Assembly (NCBI GenBank): GCA_964639885.1
Contig: CAZXEH010000041.1
Coordinates: 1-7,938 of the forward strand
From: JAGNLA01 sp964639885
GTDB lineage: Bacteria > Caldisericota > Caldisericia > JAAYUI01
Length of the DNA stretch: 7,938 nucleotides
Direction: 5' to 3'
A program made the position numbers and the translations under genes. The notes beneath the pieces were generated by a model, which was not told the DNA's origin, searched no databases, and worked only from the letters and a program-made list of their open reading frames with translations. Shown here in pieces: positions 1 through 7,900 of the stretch (its first letter is position 1; the number at the start of each line of letters is the position of its first letter).

Positions 1-1
1 T

Positions 2-3000
2 GCAACCGATGGCAGCAAACTCATCGTTGCCGACTCTGCAAATTGCAGGGTGCAGATGCTCAACGTCAAAGACGGCTCATACGTCAGGCAGTTCGGCTAC
101 AAGGGCAAGGGCCCTGGCATGCTTTACTTCCCGTCAGATGTCGCCTTCGATGCAACAGGCAGAATCTACGTTTCAGACACATACAACGACAGCATGGTAG
201 TTTTTGAAACCATATCAAAGAGAGTCTGGGACTTCGGTCGTTCAGGTAGCCCACTTCGCTGCATGTTCTTCACAAAATCAGGCGTGGAAAACGAAGACCC
301 GAAGGATACCGACAGGATCAATGCCTATGGCTTCTACACTTTCCCACAGGGCATAGTCTGCGACGGCAACTTCGCCTATCTTGCAGACACCGGAAACTCA
401 AGAGTCCAGAAGGTTCCATTCTCAACAGTATTCGTTCTTCCAAGAATCGACACTGACAACTTCATTTCAACAGTAAACGGCAAAGAAAGACCAAACCCAA
501 CGGTATGGTTTACGGTTGCCCCAAGATACCTCGATTTCGGCGCAATGCAGGTCGGCACTTCAGCTGAAAAGCGCGTCGAAATCAGAAACTGGACAGGCGG
601 AGTGCTCTCAGGCAACGTCGAAGTTGACTCCAGCACACCGTTCCTCACCGTCGACCCAAGAAACTTTGTCGGCGACGTGATCATCCTCAACGTCAAGGTT
701 GACACAACCGGCATGACAGCCGGTCAGGCAGTCGAAGGAAGACTCAACATCACAACAAACAAGGGCTCAAAGACAATCCTTGTAAAAGTCCTCCCGACAG
801 ACCAGCCAGGATTCACATTCAGTTCAGCAACACCTCTTTTCTTCAAGCTTGGCTGCAACGAACCATCATCAACAGAGATCATCCTTGAAACACAGAATGG
901 GTTTGACAGACCGGTTTCCTGCGACTACAGAAAACCACAGAGATTCTGCGTTCTCCCGGAAGGACTCGAAGTTGCAAACGTTGACTGCAAGGGTTTCGAG
1001 CTCAACGGAGTCAACTTTGAATTCAAGCCAGGAACGGTCAAGGTTCTTGAAGACAACAGAACTGAACTCCGCCTCACCCCAAAGAGCGGATCACTGATTA
1101 TCCCTGGAATTTACGAGATCGAAATCATACTCAAGTCTCAGACATCGGCAAACAAGGAAGTTCTTCTCACCGTCATCCTTCTCGTCGATCCGTGCTTCTG
1201 GCCTGGCACCCCGCTTCAGAGTCTTACAAAAACCGAAGTGGCAGACAGACTTGTCCCACAGACACTGCTCACCGAAACATTCACAGCCGTCTGGTGCCAG
1301 TACTGCCCATACCACAGGGAAGCACAGTACAGGGCATGGGAAGAATACGGCCCAAGACACATCATCCCGATCGCCTACTACGCTGATGCGCCTGGCGACA
1401 ACTCAGGTATGACCCAGGAAGAGCACCACTGCAGATACCGCTGGTACACCAAGGAAGGTCTCCCGACAACCGTCTACAACGGAACCTGGAACTTCTCCGA
1501 AGGTGACGGCCCGATGGAAAGGCAGAAACCACCACCAGACAGACTCCCGGATCGCAAAATGTCCGGAACCACCTACAGCTACTGGCGTTTCATGCACAGG
1601 CTTGAAAGCTACAGGCACATCGTCACACCGGTTTACATGTTCCTTGAAGCAAAATCGCTTGGCCCCAAAGAAGGTACAGCCGAAGTAGAAATCGTTGTGC
1701 TCCAGGATCTCTCTTCAACCTACAAGGATGCACACGTTTATTTCACGCTCATCGAAAACAACATCCTCTTCCCGGCAACAAACGGTGAAGAAGAGCACTC
1801 CCTCACCGTCATGAAGATGCTCCACGACAAGGACGACCCGATTCCAGAAGACAAGGGCTGCCTTGGCGAAAAGGAAATTCTCAACCTCCAGGAAGGCATC
1901 ATCAAAAAGTCAATCACCTTCAAATGGCCGTGGGTTGGCAGAGCACCATATGACTGGCAGACTCTCATCAAAAACTGCCTCATCGTTTCATGGGTTCAGG
2001 ACAACACAAAGAAAAACGTTCTCCAGACAACCTATGTTGACCTTGGACAGCCGATTGTAAACAGATTCCTCCTCTCAAAGGCAGACGGGAAGAACGGTTC
2101 AGTCCAGGCCGGCTCAAGGGCTGATTTCAGGTACAACCTTACAAATATCGGCAACTACAAGGGTTCATACAAGCTGAACTTTGCACACATTGAAGGCCAG
2201 AAGTGGGACTACCAGATTCTTGTCGACAGCGTCCCACAGTCACTCGACAACCCGATCGACCTTGCACCAATGAAGACAGCACAGATCGAACTCAGAATCA
2301 ATGTTCCACCCGACACGGCAGAAAACACAGAGAGCAGATTCAGCCTCACTGTGGAAGAATTTGCCTCAGGCGCCATTGAACGCCAGAACCTCAACCTCAT
2401 GGTTGAACCGGCAAAACCGCCATCATTTGAAGTAATGAACACCCAGTCGCTCATCGAGGTTGAACCCAACGGCGAATCGTCATTCAACATCACCGTCAAC
2501 CCGATCAACGAGTACAACAACCCAGTTTCACTCGAACTTTCGACTGAGTCCTCAAAGAATTTCTCGGCAACGTTTGATCCTCCAAACGGCATCCCGCCAT
2601 TTGAGTGCAAGATCACAGTCAAGGCAAACAACAACATCGAATATCTTGACAACGGCTACAAGCTTACATTTATCGCCAAAGGTTCAGATCAGAAGGGCGA
2701 CAAGATTGAAAAGACCTTCGACGTCAAGGCAATGGCAAAATCGCTCAAGCTCTGGCTCAAGCCTGACAGAAAAATGATCACTTCATGCGCCATGAACAAG
2801 ATCTGCCAGCAGACAGAAGTCAAGATCATGATCAGCGGCGACATCCCAGTAAAAGAAGCAAGGTTCGACCTTGTTTATAACGACAAATACCTCGAATACA
2901 CAATGATCGGCAAAGGCAACCTCTTCCAGAAAAATGGCGGATCACCGACGTTTGAACCGGTCATAAAGCCTGGCAGAATCAGCCTCGCAATCAGAAGAGA

Positions 3001-4270
3001 GGACAAAGCGGTCACACCGGCCGAAGATGACTACATGTGCTCAATCACCTTCAAGGCATCGACTGACAAGCTTGAAATCGACAACGTCAGAATAGCTCTC
3101 GAAAACGTCCAGCTGTTTGGCAATGAGGGCAACAAGATTCTCGTTTTGACAGAAGACACGTCTCTTTCAGTCAGGAAGAACGCACTTCCGCCAGTAGTCC
3201 ACCTCTACGCTCCAATCAAGCAGGATTCTCCGTGGCCGACCCCTGAAGAACAGGCAAAGCGCAGGGAGATGAAATACTACGTTGACAAAAAGGTCAACCA
3301 GGATGCAATTGAAGTCTCAGGCAAGTGCGAATCAGCCGAAGGCGTCAGCCAGCTCACCCTCATGATCGGCAATGAGCCGGTCACTTTGGCTGCAGACGGC
3401 TCCTTCTCCTACAGCTACACACTCAAGGAAGGCCCGAACAACATCATCATCATCGCCCAGAACTTCACCGGTGAAACATCGGGTATCAGCTGTGTTGTGG
3501 CAAAAGACACGACCCCGCCAGACCTTTACATCAACCAGCCACAGGTCATCTCAATTGAGGGCAGCCTCAAGTACCAGATTTCAACCGGCGACAGAATCAT
3601 GACCTTCCTTGGCTACACAGACAAGGGATCAAATCTGACAATCAATGGCACAAAGATTCCAGTTCTTGAAGACACAGCCGCACCTGCAGACGACTACACA
3701 AGATGGTATTTCAAAAATGATGTCAACCTCAAGGAAGGCCTCAACAAAGTCGACATCACAACATGTGACGAACTCGACAACTGCAGATCGCTGACTTATG
3801 AAGTGACCTACGATCCAAAGCTCAAGGGCGGAACCACTACAAAGACGATTCTTCTCTGGCTCGAGCAGACAACCATGATGGTCAACAATGACAAGGTCGT
3901 TCTCTCAACTCCACCAACCACAGCTTCACCACCACTTCCGGCAGACCTCAAGGGCAACACCTACATGCCAATCAAGCCAATTGCAGACGCACTCGGTGCT
4001 ACAGTAGCATGGGACAACGCAACAAAGAAAGTCACCATCAACCACACTATGCCCACCGGCAAAAAGAGGGTCATTGAACTGTGGATAGGTAAGAAGAATG
4101 CAAAGATCGACGGCGTTGACACCAAGATCGACGACAAGGGCAAACTCTATCCGGCAATCGTTTCCTCAAAGACAATGCTTCCACTGCGCTTCGTTGCAAA
4201 CGCAATGGGCGCAAAGGTCGAATACGTTGCCTCAGAAAGAAAGATCATTCTCACTTACCCGGCTCCGTGA
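2..4270 (+). CDS. Large modular surface protein: NHL repeats, Ig-like domains, thioredoxin-fold/Omp28-like module, cohesin-like domain, C-terminal stalk domain (5' partial)
   Basis: The reading frame is open to the left edge, and NHL-type sequence precedes the first possible start (GTG at 50), so the true start lies outside; 1422 residues are visible (numbered from base 2). Domains in order: three NHL blade motifs at about 1-140 (VADSANCRVQ, YVSDTYNDSMVVF, LADTGNSRVQKV); a beta-sandwich resembling ASH/BACON-type Ig domains at about 165-263; a Cys-containing beta region at about 264-395; a thioredoxin fold at about 396-525 with W431-C432-Q-Y-C435 and a likely cis-Pro at 488 (GLPTTVYNG); an Omp28-like beta region to about 690; two Ig-like domains to about 912; a cohesin-like domain at about 913-1057; two Ig-like domains of the glucodextranase-B/Big kind at about 1100-1272; and a copper-amine-oxidase-N (stalk) domain at 1280-1422 (YMPIKPIADALGATVAWD, MLPLRFVANAMGAKVEY). 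It is probably exported and surface-attached. Disulfide chemistry or thiol binding by the WCQYC site is inferred. Domain names rest on motif recognition; the NHL, thioredoxin and stalk calls are firm and the Ig and cohesin calls softer. Confidence 0.9.
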   Translation, partial: ATDGSKLIVADSANCRVQMLNVKDGSYVRQFGYKGKGPGMLYFPSDVAFDATGRIYVSDTYNDSMVVFETISKRVWDFGRSGSPLRCMFFTKSGVENEDPKDTDRINAYGFYTFPQGIVCDGNFAYLADTGNSRVQKVPFSTVFVLPRIDTDNFISTVNGKERPNPTVWFTVAPRYLDFGAMQVGTSAEKRVEIRNWTGGVLSGNVEVDSSTPFLTVDPRNFVGDVIILNVKVDTTGMTAGQAVEGRLNITTNKGSKTILVKVLPTDQPGFTFSSATPLFFKLGCNEPSSTEIILETQNGFDRPVSCDYRKPQRFCVLPEGLEVANVDCKGFELNGVNFEFKPGTVKVLEDNRTELRLTPKSGSLIIPGIYEIEIILKSQTSANKEVLLTVILLVDPCFWPGTPLQSLTKTEVADRLVPQTLLTETFTAVWCQYCPYHREAQYRAWEEYGPRHIIPIAYYADAPGDNSGMTQEEHHCRYRWYTKEGLPTTVYNGTWNFSEGDGPMERQKPPPDRLPDRKMSGTTYSYWRFMHRLESYRHIVTPVYMFLEAKSLGPKEGTAEVEIVVLQDLSSTYKDAHVYFTLIENNILFPATNGEEEHSLTVMKMLHDKDDPIPEDKGCLGEKEILNLQEGIIKKSITFKWPWVGRAPYDWQTLIKNCLIVSWVQDNTKKNVLQTTYVDLGQPIVNRFLLSKADGKNGSVQAGSRADFRYNLTNIGNYKGSYKLNFAHIEGQKWDYQILVDSVPQSLDNPIDLAPMKTAQIELRINVPPDTAENTESRFSLTVEEFASGAIERQNLNLMVEPAKPPSFEVMNTQSLIEVEPNGESSFNITVNPINEYNNPVSLELSTESSKNFSATFDPPNGIPPFECKITVKANNNIEYLDNGYKLTFIAKGSDQKGDKIEKTFDVKAMAKSLKLWLKPDRKMITSCAMNKICQQTEVKIMISGDIPVKEARFDLVYNDKYLEYTMIGKGNLFQKNGGSPTFEPVIKPGRISLAIRREDKAVTPAEDDYMCSITFKASTDKLEIDNVRIALENVQLFGNEGNKILVLTEDTSLSVRKNALPPVVHLYAPIKQDSPWPTPEEQAKRREMKYYVDKKVNQDAIEVSGKCESAEGVSQLTLMIGNEPVTLAADGSFSYSYTLKEGPNNIIIIAQNFTGETSGISCVVAKDTTPPDLYINQPQVISIEGSLKYQISTGDRIMTFLGYTDKGSNLTINGTKIPVLEDTAAPADDYTRWYFKNDVNLKEGLNKVDITTCDELDNCRSLTYEVTYDPKLKGGTTTKTILLWLEQTTMMVNNDKVVLSTPPTTASPPLPADLKGNTYMPIKPIADALGATVAWDNATKKVTINHTMPTGKKRVIELWIGKKNAKIDGVDTKIDDKGKLYPAIVSSKTMLPLRFVANAMGAKVEYVASERKIILTYPAP
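1190..2070 (+). other. Thioredoxin-fold / Omp28-like module inside the first surface protein
   Basis: This protein-domain segment covers about residues 397-690 of the first gene. It starts with a beta strand leading into W431-C432-Q-Y-C435-P, the place and form of a thioredoxin-type active site. A helix rich in aromatic and charged residues follows (REAQYRAWEEYG), then a strand (IIPIAYYAD), an unusual HHC triplet (H475, H476, C477), and GLPTTVYNG with the expected cis-proline at 488. The sequence after it (HIVTPVYMFLEAKS, then AEVEIVVLQDL) fits the beta-sandwich that follows the thioredoxin part in Omp28-related outer-membrane proteins. Both active-site cysteines are present, so a redox role is possible, but the catalytic dipeptide QY is not that of thioredoxin (GP), DsbA (PH) or glutaredoxin (PY). 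Confidence 0.72.
3838..4267 (+). other. C-terminal copper-amine-oxidase-N-like (stalk) domain of the first surface protein
   Basis: The last 143 residues show the two-lobed pattern of this family. The first lobe has YMPIKPIADALGATVAWD followed by a KKVTINH strand. Next comes a strand-turn segment (VIELWIGKKNAKIDGVDTK). The second lobe has MLPLRFVANAMGAKVEY and ends in RKIILTYPAP. The domain is at the extreme C-terminus, with no LPXTG motif, C-terminal membrane helix or positively charged tail after it. In this family it is a non-catalytic module of secreted proteins despite the name. A role in attachment or display is inferred from its terminal position. Confidence 0.85.
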
Positions 4271-4294
4271 TTTAGATTTAGCTCCTATCAACAC

Positions 4295-4329
4295 AAAACC
4301 CCGGCTTTACCGCCGGGGTTTTTCTTTTT
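4295..4329 (+). terminator. Rho-independent terminator of the first surface-protein gene
   Basis: The stem AAAACCCCGGC (4295-4305) pairs perfectly over 11 bp with GCCGGGGTTTT (4312-4322) across a 6-base loop. The T-rich run on the plus strand extends to 4329, broken by one C. It begins 24 bases after the TGA stop at 4268-4270. Read from the minus strand the hairpin is followed by only four U before GTGTTG, so it may also stop the convergent small gene (stop at 4342), but less efficiently. Confidence 0.92.
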
Positions 4330-4341
4330 AATGTCACATTT

Positions 4342-4752
4342 TTATCTGTCTGTCCTGACTATCTTGAATCCCCCGTCCTCAAGCCTGACGACATCTACCC
4401 ATGGAGGCAAAGGTGTGTCTGGGAGTGAGTCCAGCCTCTCTGGAAGCGTTTCTTTCAAGTAATCCAGACAAATCATCCCCAATTGGTCATTCGTCCAAAA
4501 AATCGATACAAGCTTTCTTTTTTCAACTCTTTTGAGTGCAATTCTGATTCTGAAAAGCGAAATCCCGGTTTCAGGGAAAACAGATTTTCTGATTGCCCTC
4601 AAATCATACCTTACACATCCAAGACCATCACAAAGCAATGGCAAAGCCAAAAGCATCAACCTTTCTGTCACCCCAAGACCCAGGCCCCTTTTTTCAACCG
4701 CTTCCACCACCTTCCAAACACGCACCTGAAAGGCAAAGCCGGATACTTCCAT
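4342..4752 (-). CDS. Hypothetical protein, 136 residues, no recognised family
   Basis: I chose the ATG at 4752 because GGGAGG (4765-4760) lies 7 bases upstream; the in-frame TTG at 4758 is only one base from that site and is unlikely to be the start. The stop is TAA (4344-4342). The protein begins MEVSGFAFQVRVWKVVEAVE and has no signal peptide. The stretch RLMLLALPLLCDGLGCV is too short and interrupted to be a clear membrane helix, so the product is probably cytoplasmic. The middle part is basic (RIALKRVEKRK), followed by an amphipathic region (MICLDYLKETLPERLDSL) and a Pro-rich segment (PDTPLPPWVDVVRLED). The gene stands alone between two terminators, with its own apparent promoter, convergent to the first large gene and downstream of the second on the same strand. 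No function can be assigned; a DNA- or RNA-binding role would be a guess from the basic patch only. That it is a real gene rests on the RBS, promoter and frame length. Confidence 0.72.
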   Translation of the reverse strand: MEVSGFAFQVRVWKVVEAVEKRGLGLGVTERLMLLALPLLCDGLGCVRYDLRAIRKSVFPETGISLFRIRIALKRVEKRKLVSIFWTNDQLGMICLDYLKETLPERLDSLPDTPLPPWVDVVRLEDGGFKIVRTDR

Positions 4753-4759
4753 AATCAAA

Positions 4760-4765
4760 CCTCCC
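4760..4765 (-). promoter_or_regulatory. Ribosome binding site of the 136-residue gene
   Basis: GGGAGG on the minus strand, 7 bases before the ATG at 4752. This spacing decides between the ATG and the upstream in-frame TTG. Its first G is also the last base of the right arm of an inverted repeat in the leader. Confidence 0.8.
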
Positions 4766-4789
4766 TGATATGATTTGCCGGTATATCAG
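4765..4789 (-). promoter_or_regulatory. 7-bp perfect inverted repeat in the leader of the small gene (operator or RBS-proximal hairpin)
   Basis: On the plus strand CTGATAT (4765-4771) and ATATCAG (4783-4789) are perfect inverted copies separated by 11 bases. The element lies between the presumed transcription start and the ribosome binding site and touches the GGGAGG. It could be a dyad operator for a repressor or an mRNA hairpin next to the Shine-Dalgarno sequence. The symmetry is seen directly; the regulatory role is inferred. Confidence 0.45.
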
Positions 4790-4795
4790 CCGACG

Positions 4796-4825
4796 CTTAT
4801 GATTGTGGTTCGATTTGTCAGTCAA
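4796..4825 (-). promoter_or_regulatory. Candidate sigma-70-type promoter for the 136-residue gene
   Basis: On the minus strand TTGACT (4825-4820, five of six to TTGACA) is followed after 18 bases by CATAAG (4801-4796, four of six to TATAAT). Transcription would start near 4789, giving a leader of about 37 bases that begins at the inverted repeat. The -35 box is good and the -10 box is mediocre. Confidence 0.45.
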
Positions 4826-4840
4826 ATAATTAAAAAAGAG

Positions 4841-4867
4841 GATAAGCTAAAAGCTTAAGCATTTATC
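4841..4867. repeat. Small palindromic cluster upstream of the candidate promoter
   Basis: AAGCT (4844-4848) and AGCTT (4852-4856) form an inverted repeat around AAA. GCTTAAGC (4853-4860) is itself an 8-bp palindrome. GATAA (4841-4845) is mirrored by TTATC (4863-4867). The cluster lies about 15 to 40 bases upstream of the -35 box of the small gene, where an activator could bind. In AT-rich DNA such short symmetries also arise by chance. Confidence 0.25.
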
Positions 4868-4878
4868 AGACATAAAAT

Positions 4879-4909
4879 AAAAAAGCCCCCGATTATCGAG
4901 GGCTTTTTT
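4879..4909 (-). terminator. Rho-independent terminator of the second surface-protein gene (near-symmetric, works on both strands)
   Basis: A-run plus GCCCCCGA (4879-4892) pairs with TCGAGGGC plus T-run (4896-4909) around a TTA loop, with one C-A mismatch (4889/4899). Read on the minus strand it lies 14 bases after the TAA stop at 4926-4924 and ends in TTTTTTATTTT. On the plus strand it also ends in a 7-T run, so any plus-strand transcript entering gene 3 in antisense would be stopped too. It separates gene 3 transcriptionally from the small gene. Confidence 0.9.
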
Positions 4910-4923
4910 TCGGTAGTGTAGGT

Positions 4924-7900
4924 TTATGGGATGATGGTGAAAGTGATCGGCTGAGAGTTGCTTGTCCAATTGACGGTGTTCACGGTTGCGCCGTTAACAA
5001 CGACTTGCTTTCCGTAAATCTCTTCGACAAGTGTTCTCATTGGAATCATTGTTCTGCCAATATTCTTTGTGTAGATGTTCTTTGATCCAGCCTTGTTGGT
5101 AGCAGAAACAATGATTGGGGCACTTGGCATTGTGATCACCTTCTGTGTCGGTGCTCCACCATTGACTGGAAGAGTTGTTATCTGTGCAAGCTTTTCACCG
5201 ATGACACAGGTGATGCTGACCATATCACCATTGCTCTTTGTGAACTTGATCGTTACATCTTTGACTGAACCGTTTGCATTTGTTGTATAAGAAACTGTTC
5301 CGCCAAAGAGCTTTTCACCAAGATCACGGAATCCGACCATTGTTGAGTTGTTGATGATGTCTGTTACAGCCGTGAGGTTCTGCACGGTAGCAGTTCCACA
5401 CTTATCTGTAAGTGTTCCTTGCTGAGAACCGACGTTTACTACAAGGATTCTTGGGCATGAACCGATGATTGTAAGAGTCTGTTCAACAACATTCTTTGCC
5501 GATGAGTTGTCCTTAGCCCTGATAACAACGGTGTTTGATCCGCTGTTGATCTGGATTGTCGCAACGTAGTTGCCTGCAGCGTTGACTGTTGCAGGAATGC
5601 CGTTGACGGTGACTTCAGAAATGCCATTGGCATCGGCAACCTTGATCTCAATTTGATAAGCCATCGATGTCGGAACAGATGTTCCGTTTGCTGGTGGATT
5701 GACTAGTGTGATCGTCGGTGGGACGTTGTCGACAGCCTCGATTGTAACCTGTGCCATGCCTGAAAGTCCAAACGCCTTGGCAATGACTGCACCTACTGAA
5801 CCCGGTGTTCCTGTTGCAATGAAGGTGCCGTTGGAAATTGTTCCAAGTGTTGGTGGCTGGACTTCCCAAGTGAACGTCACGTTGGAAACCGGTGCGCCTG
5901 TTGAGGTATAGGCAACGGCTGTAAATGTCTGGACGGTTCCCTGGGCAAGCTTGACGACTGCCGGTGTAAGCTCAATTTTTGTTACCTGAACAATGTTGGC
6001 AACCGCAGAGGCAAACTTTGTGCCTGACTGGACTGTGATTACAGAAATGCCTGGCTGGGCAGCGATGAACAGACCGGTTGATGAAATTGTGCCTGTTGTT
6101 GGCGGGTTTACCGACCATGTAAATGATGCGCCCTGGATTTCGTAGTTGTTCTTGTCGTAGGCTTTCGCTGTGAACTGGGTTGTTCCGCCAATGTTCATCG
6201 TGACGCTTGCCGGGACAATTTCAATCCTGTCAATGTCTGAAGCTCTCTTGACAGTAATGGTTGCTGTACCGCACATTCCTGCTGAGCAAGCCTTCACAGT
6301 TCCGGTGCCTTCGATGCTGCCGGCTGTGAATGTGCCGTCAGAAGCAAATGTTCCGAGTGCTGCCGGCTCAACTGTCCATGTAATCGGTGCATTCATCGGA
6401 TTGTTCATGCTGTCGTAGGCCTGCGCAGTGAATTTCTGCTGGCTTCCGGTTGCGATGACTGCCGATTGCGGTGTGATCTGTATTCTGTCCGGTCTTGTCA
6501 TGACTGATACGGTTGTCATGCCTTCCTTGCCCGATGCCCTTGCGTAGACATGTGCTGTCACGCCAGGATCCATCGGTGCGGTGTAAAGACCGTTCTGGTT
6601 GATTGTTCCAAGGTCTGCCTGCCAGGTGAATGTTACGCCTGGAATTGCAGCGCCCTGTGCATCAAATGCCTGCGCAGTAAAGAGCTGCTGGCTGTTTGGT
6701 GTAAGTGCCACTGTTGGTCCCGGTGTTACGACAATCTTTGTTATTGCGATTGCCGGACCGGTGTTGATGTTGATGCATCTGCAGATTGACGGATCGTCCT
6801 GGAGATAAACCTTCACTGTTGTCACGCCTGCTGTTGCCGAGAGATTGAGAACAACCGAGGCAAGACCCTGGTCGTTTGTCTGGACGAGGTTTGGTGAGCT
6901 GAATGCAGATGGTGGGTTCACGGTTGAGACGATTTCGAACCTTACGTAAGTATTCGGAAGTCCGTTTGAGTCAGCCATGAGCTGGGCAACAATTGAGGTT
7001 GCCTGGCCTGCGGTTGCGAGTGCATCTTTGCAGGCGCATGGCGGATCGGTGTCAAGCTGTGGGGCAATCTGCGGAGAGATGATGTTGAGTTTTGCCTGCT
7101 TGAGGTCTTTGTTTGCGATGATTTCGTAAGGATCAGACAGGATTGGTGTCTGTTCCTGCGATGTCTGCACCCAGAGCTGGTAGTTTCCTGCTTTTTCCGG
7201 GTTCCTGACAGCGCCCTTGCTTGATGCGCCGAACTGTCTTCCTGGCCTGTTGAGGGTCATGATGACATCCGGTGTTGTCGGGTCATTGTCTGGATCAACA
7301 GCAACATCAACCGGGGTTGTGAAGACGATCTGCCAACCATAGGCGCCACCGGTGATTCTGATCTGTGGGGCTGACCTGAGGGCGACAGCTCTGTAAATTG
7401 TGTAGGATTCCGGGATGACCGGGCTTGAGCACTGTGCCTGTGTGATGCCGGTTGAGATTGCTTCGACGAGTGATTCTCCGGCAACTTCTTCAAAGGTGTC
7501 GTAATCGGCGGTGATGATGTCGCCTTCTGTGACAACGTGTGCCGAGAAGATGATTTCACCGGTCTGGTAGTTGATTGTGTAGTCAGAACCTTCACGAAGC
7601 AGGTACGGGTTCTTCGGATCGATCATCGGCGCTCTCCACAGCCTGAAGCAGTAGTTGAGCGGATCGATCTTTGGATCAACTGCCGGGTAGTGAAGCAGTT
7701 TTCCGATACCTCTCTGTGTGTCCACGTAGACGTGCTCGTCCTTGTGGGCGACAGTCTTGCACGGATCGAGGTCTGAACCGAGTGCGGTCTTGCTTGGTGC
7801 ATACTTGTAATCGGCAAGAACGATTTCGTACGGTCTGAGCGCTCTTCTGAATCTAACCATGCCTGACGGAAGATCCATCTCGTAGTCGGCGCAGTTGTAT

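Noticed and set aside
50..52. GTG at 50 as the true start of the first large gene
   Set aside because: In-frame codons from base 2 encode the beginning of an NHL motif (IVADSANCRVQ), so the GTG is internal.
2209..2652. 147-residue minus-strand reading frame inside the first large gene
   Set aside because: It lies fully within a frame whose translation has clear domains, so it is a codon-bias shadow.
3838..4267. Copper amine oxidase enzyme activity
   Set aside because: Only the small N-terminal-type stalk module is present. The catalytic domain with its topaquinone tyrosine and copper histidines is absent in both proteins.
4753..4758. TTG at 4758 as start of the small gene
   Set aside because: GGGAGG would be only one base away; the ATG at 4752 has 7-base spacing.
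4483..4773. Plus-strand reading frame of 96 residues across the small gene
   Set aside because: It is antisense to the minus-strand gene, has a composition rich in Asn, Lys, His and Gln without domain-like patterning, and its start has no ribosome binding site. The minus-strand frame has RBS and promoter.
4844..4860. AAGCT/AGCTT and GCTTAAGC palindromes as a defined operator or attachment site
   Set aside because: Short symmetries in AT-rich DNA with no second copy in the window; kept only as a low-confidence repeat.
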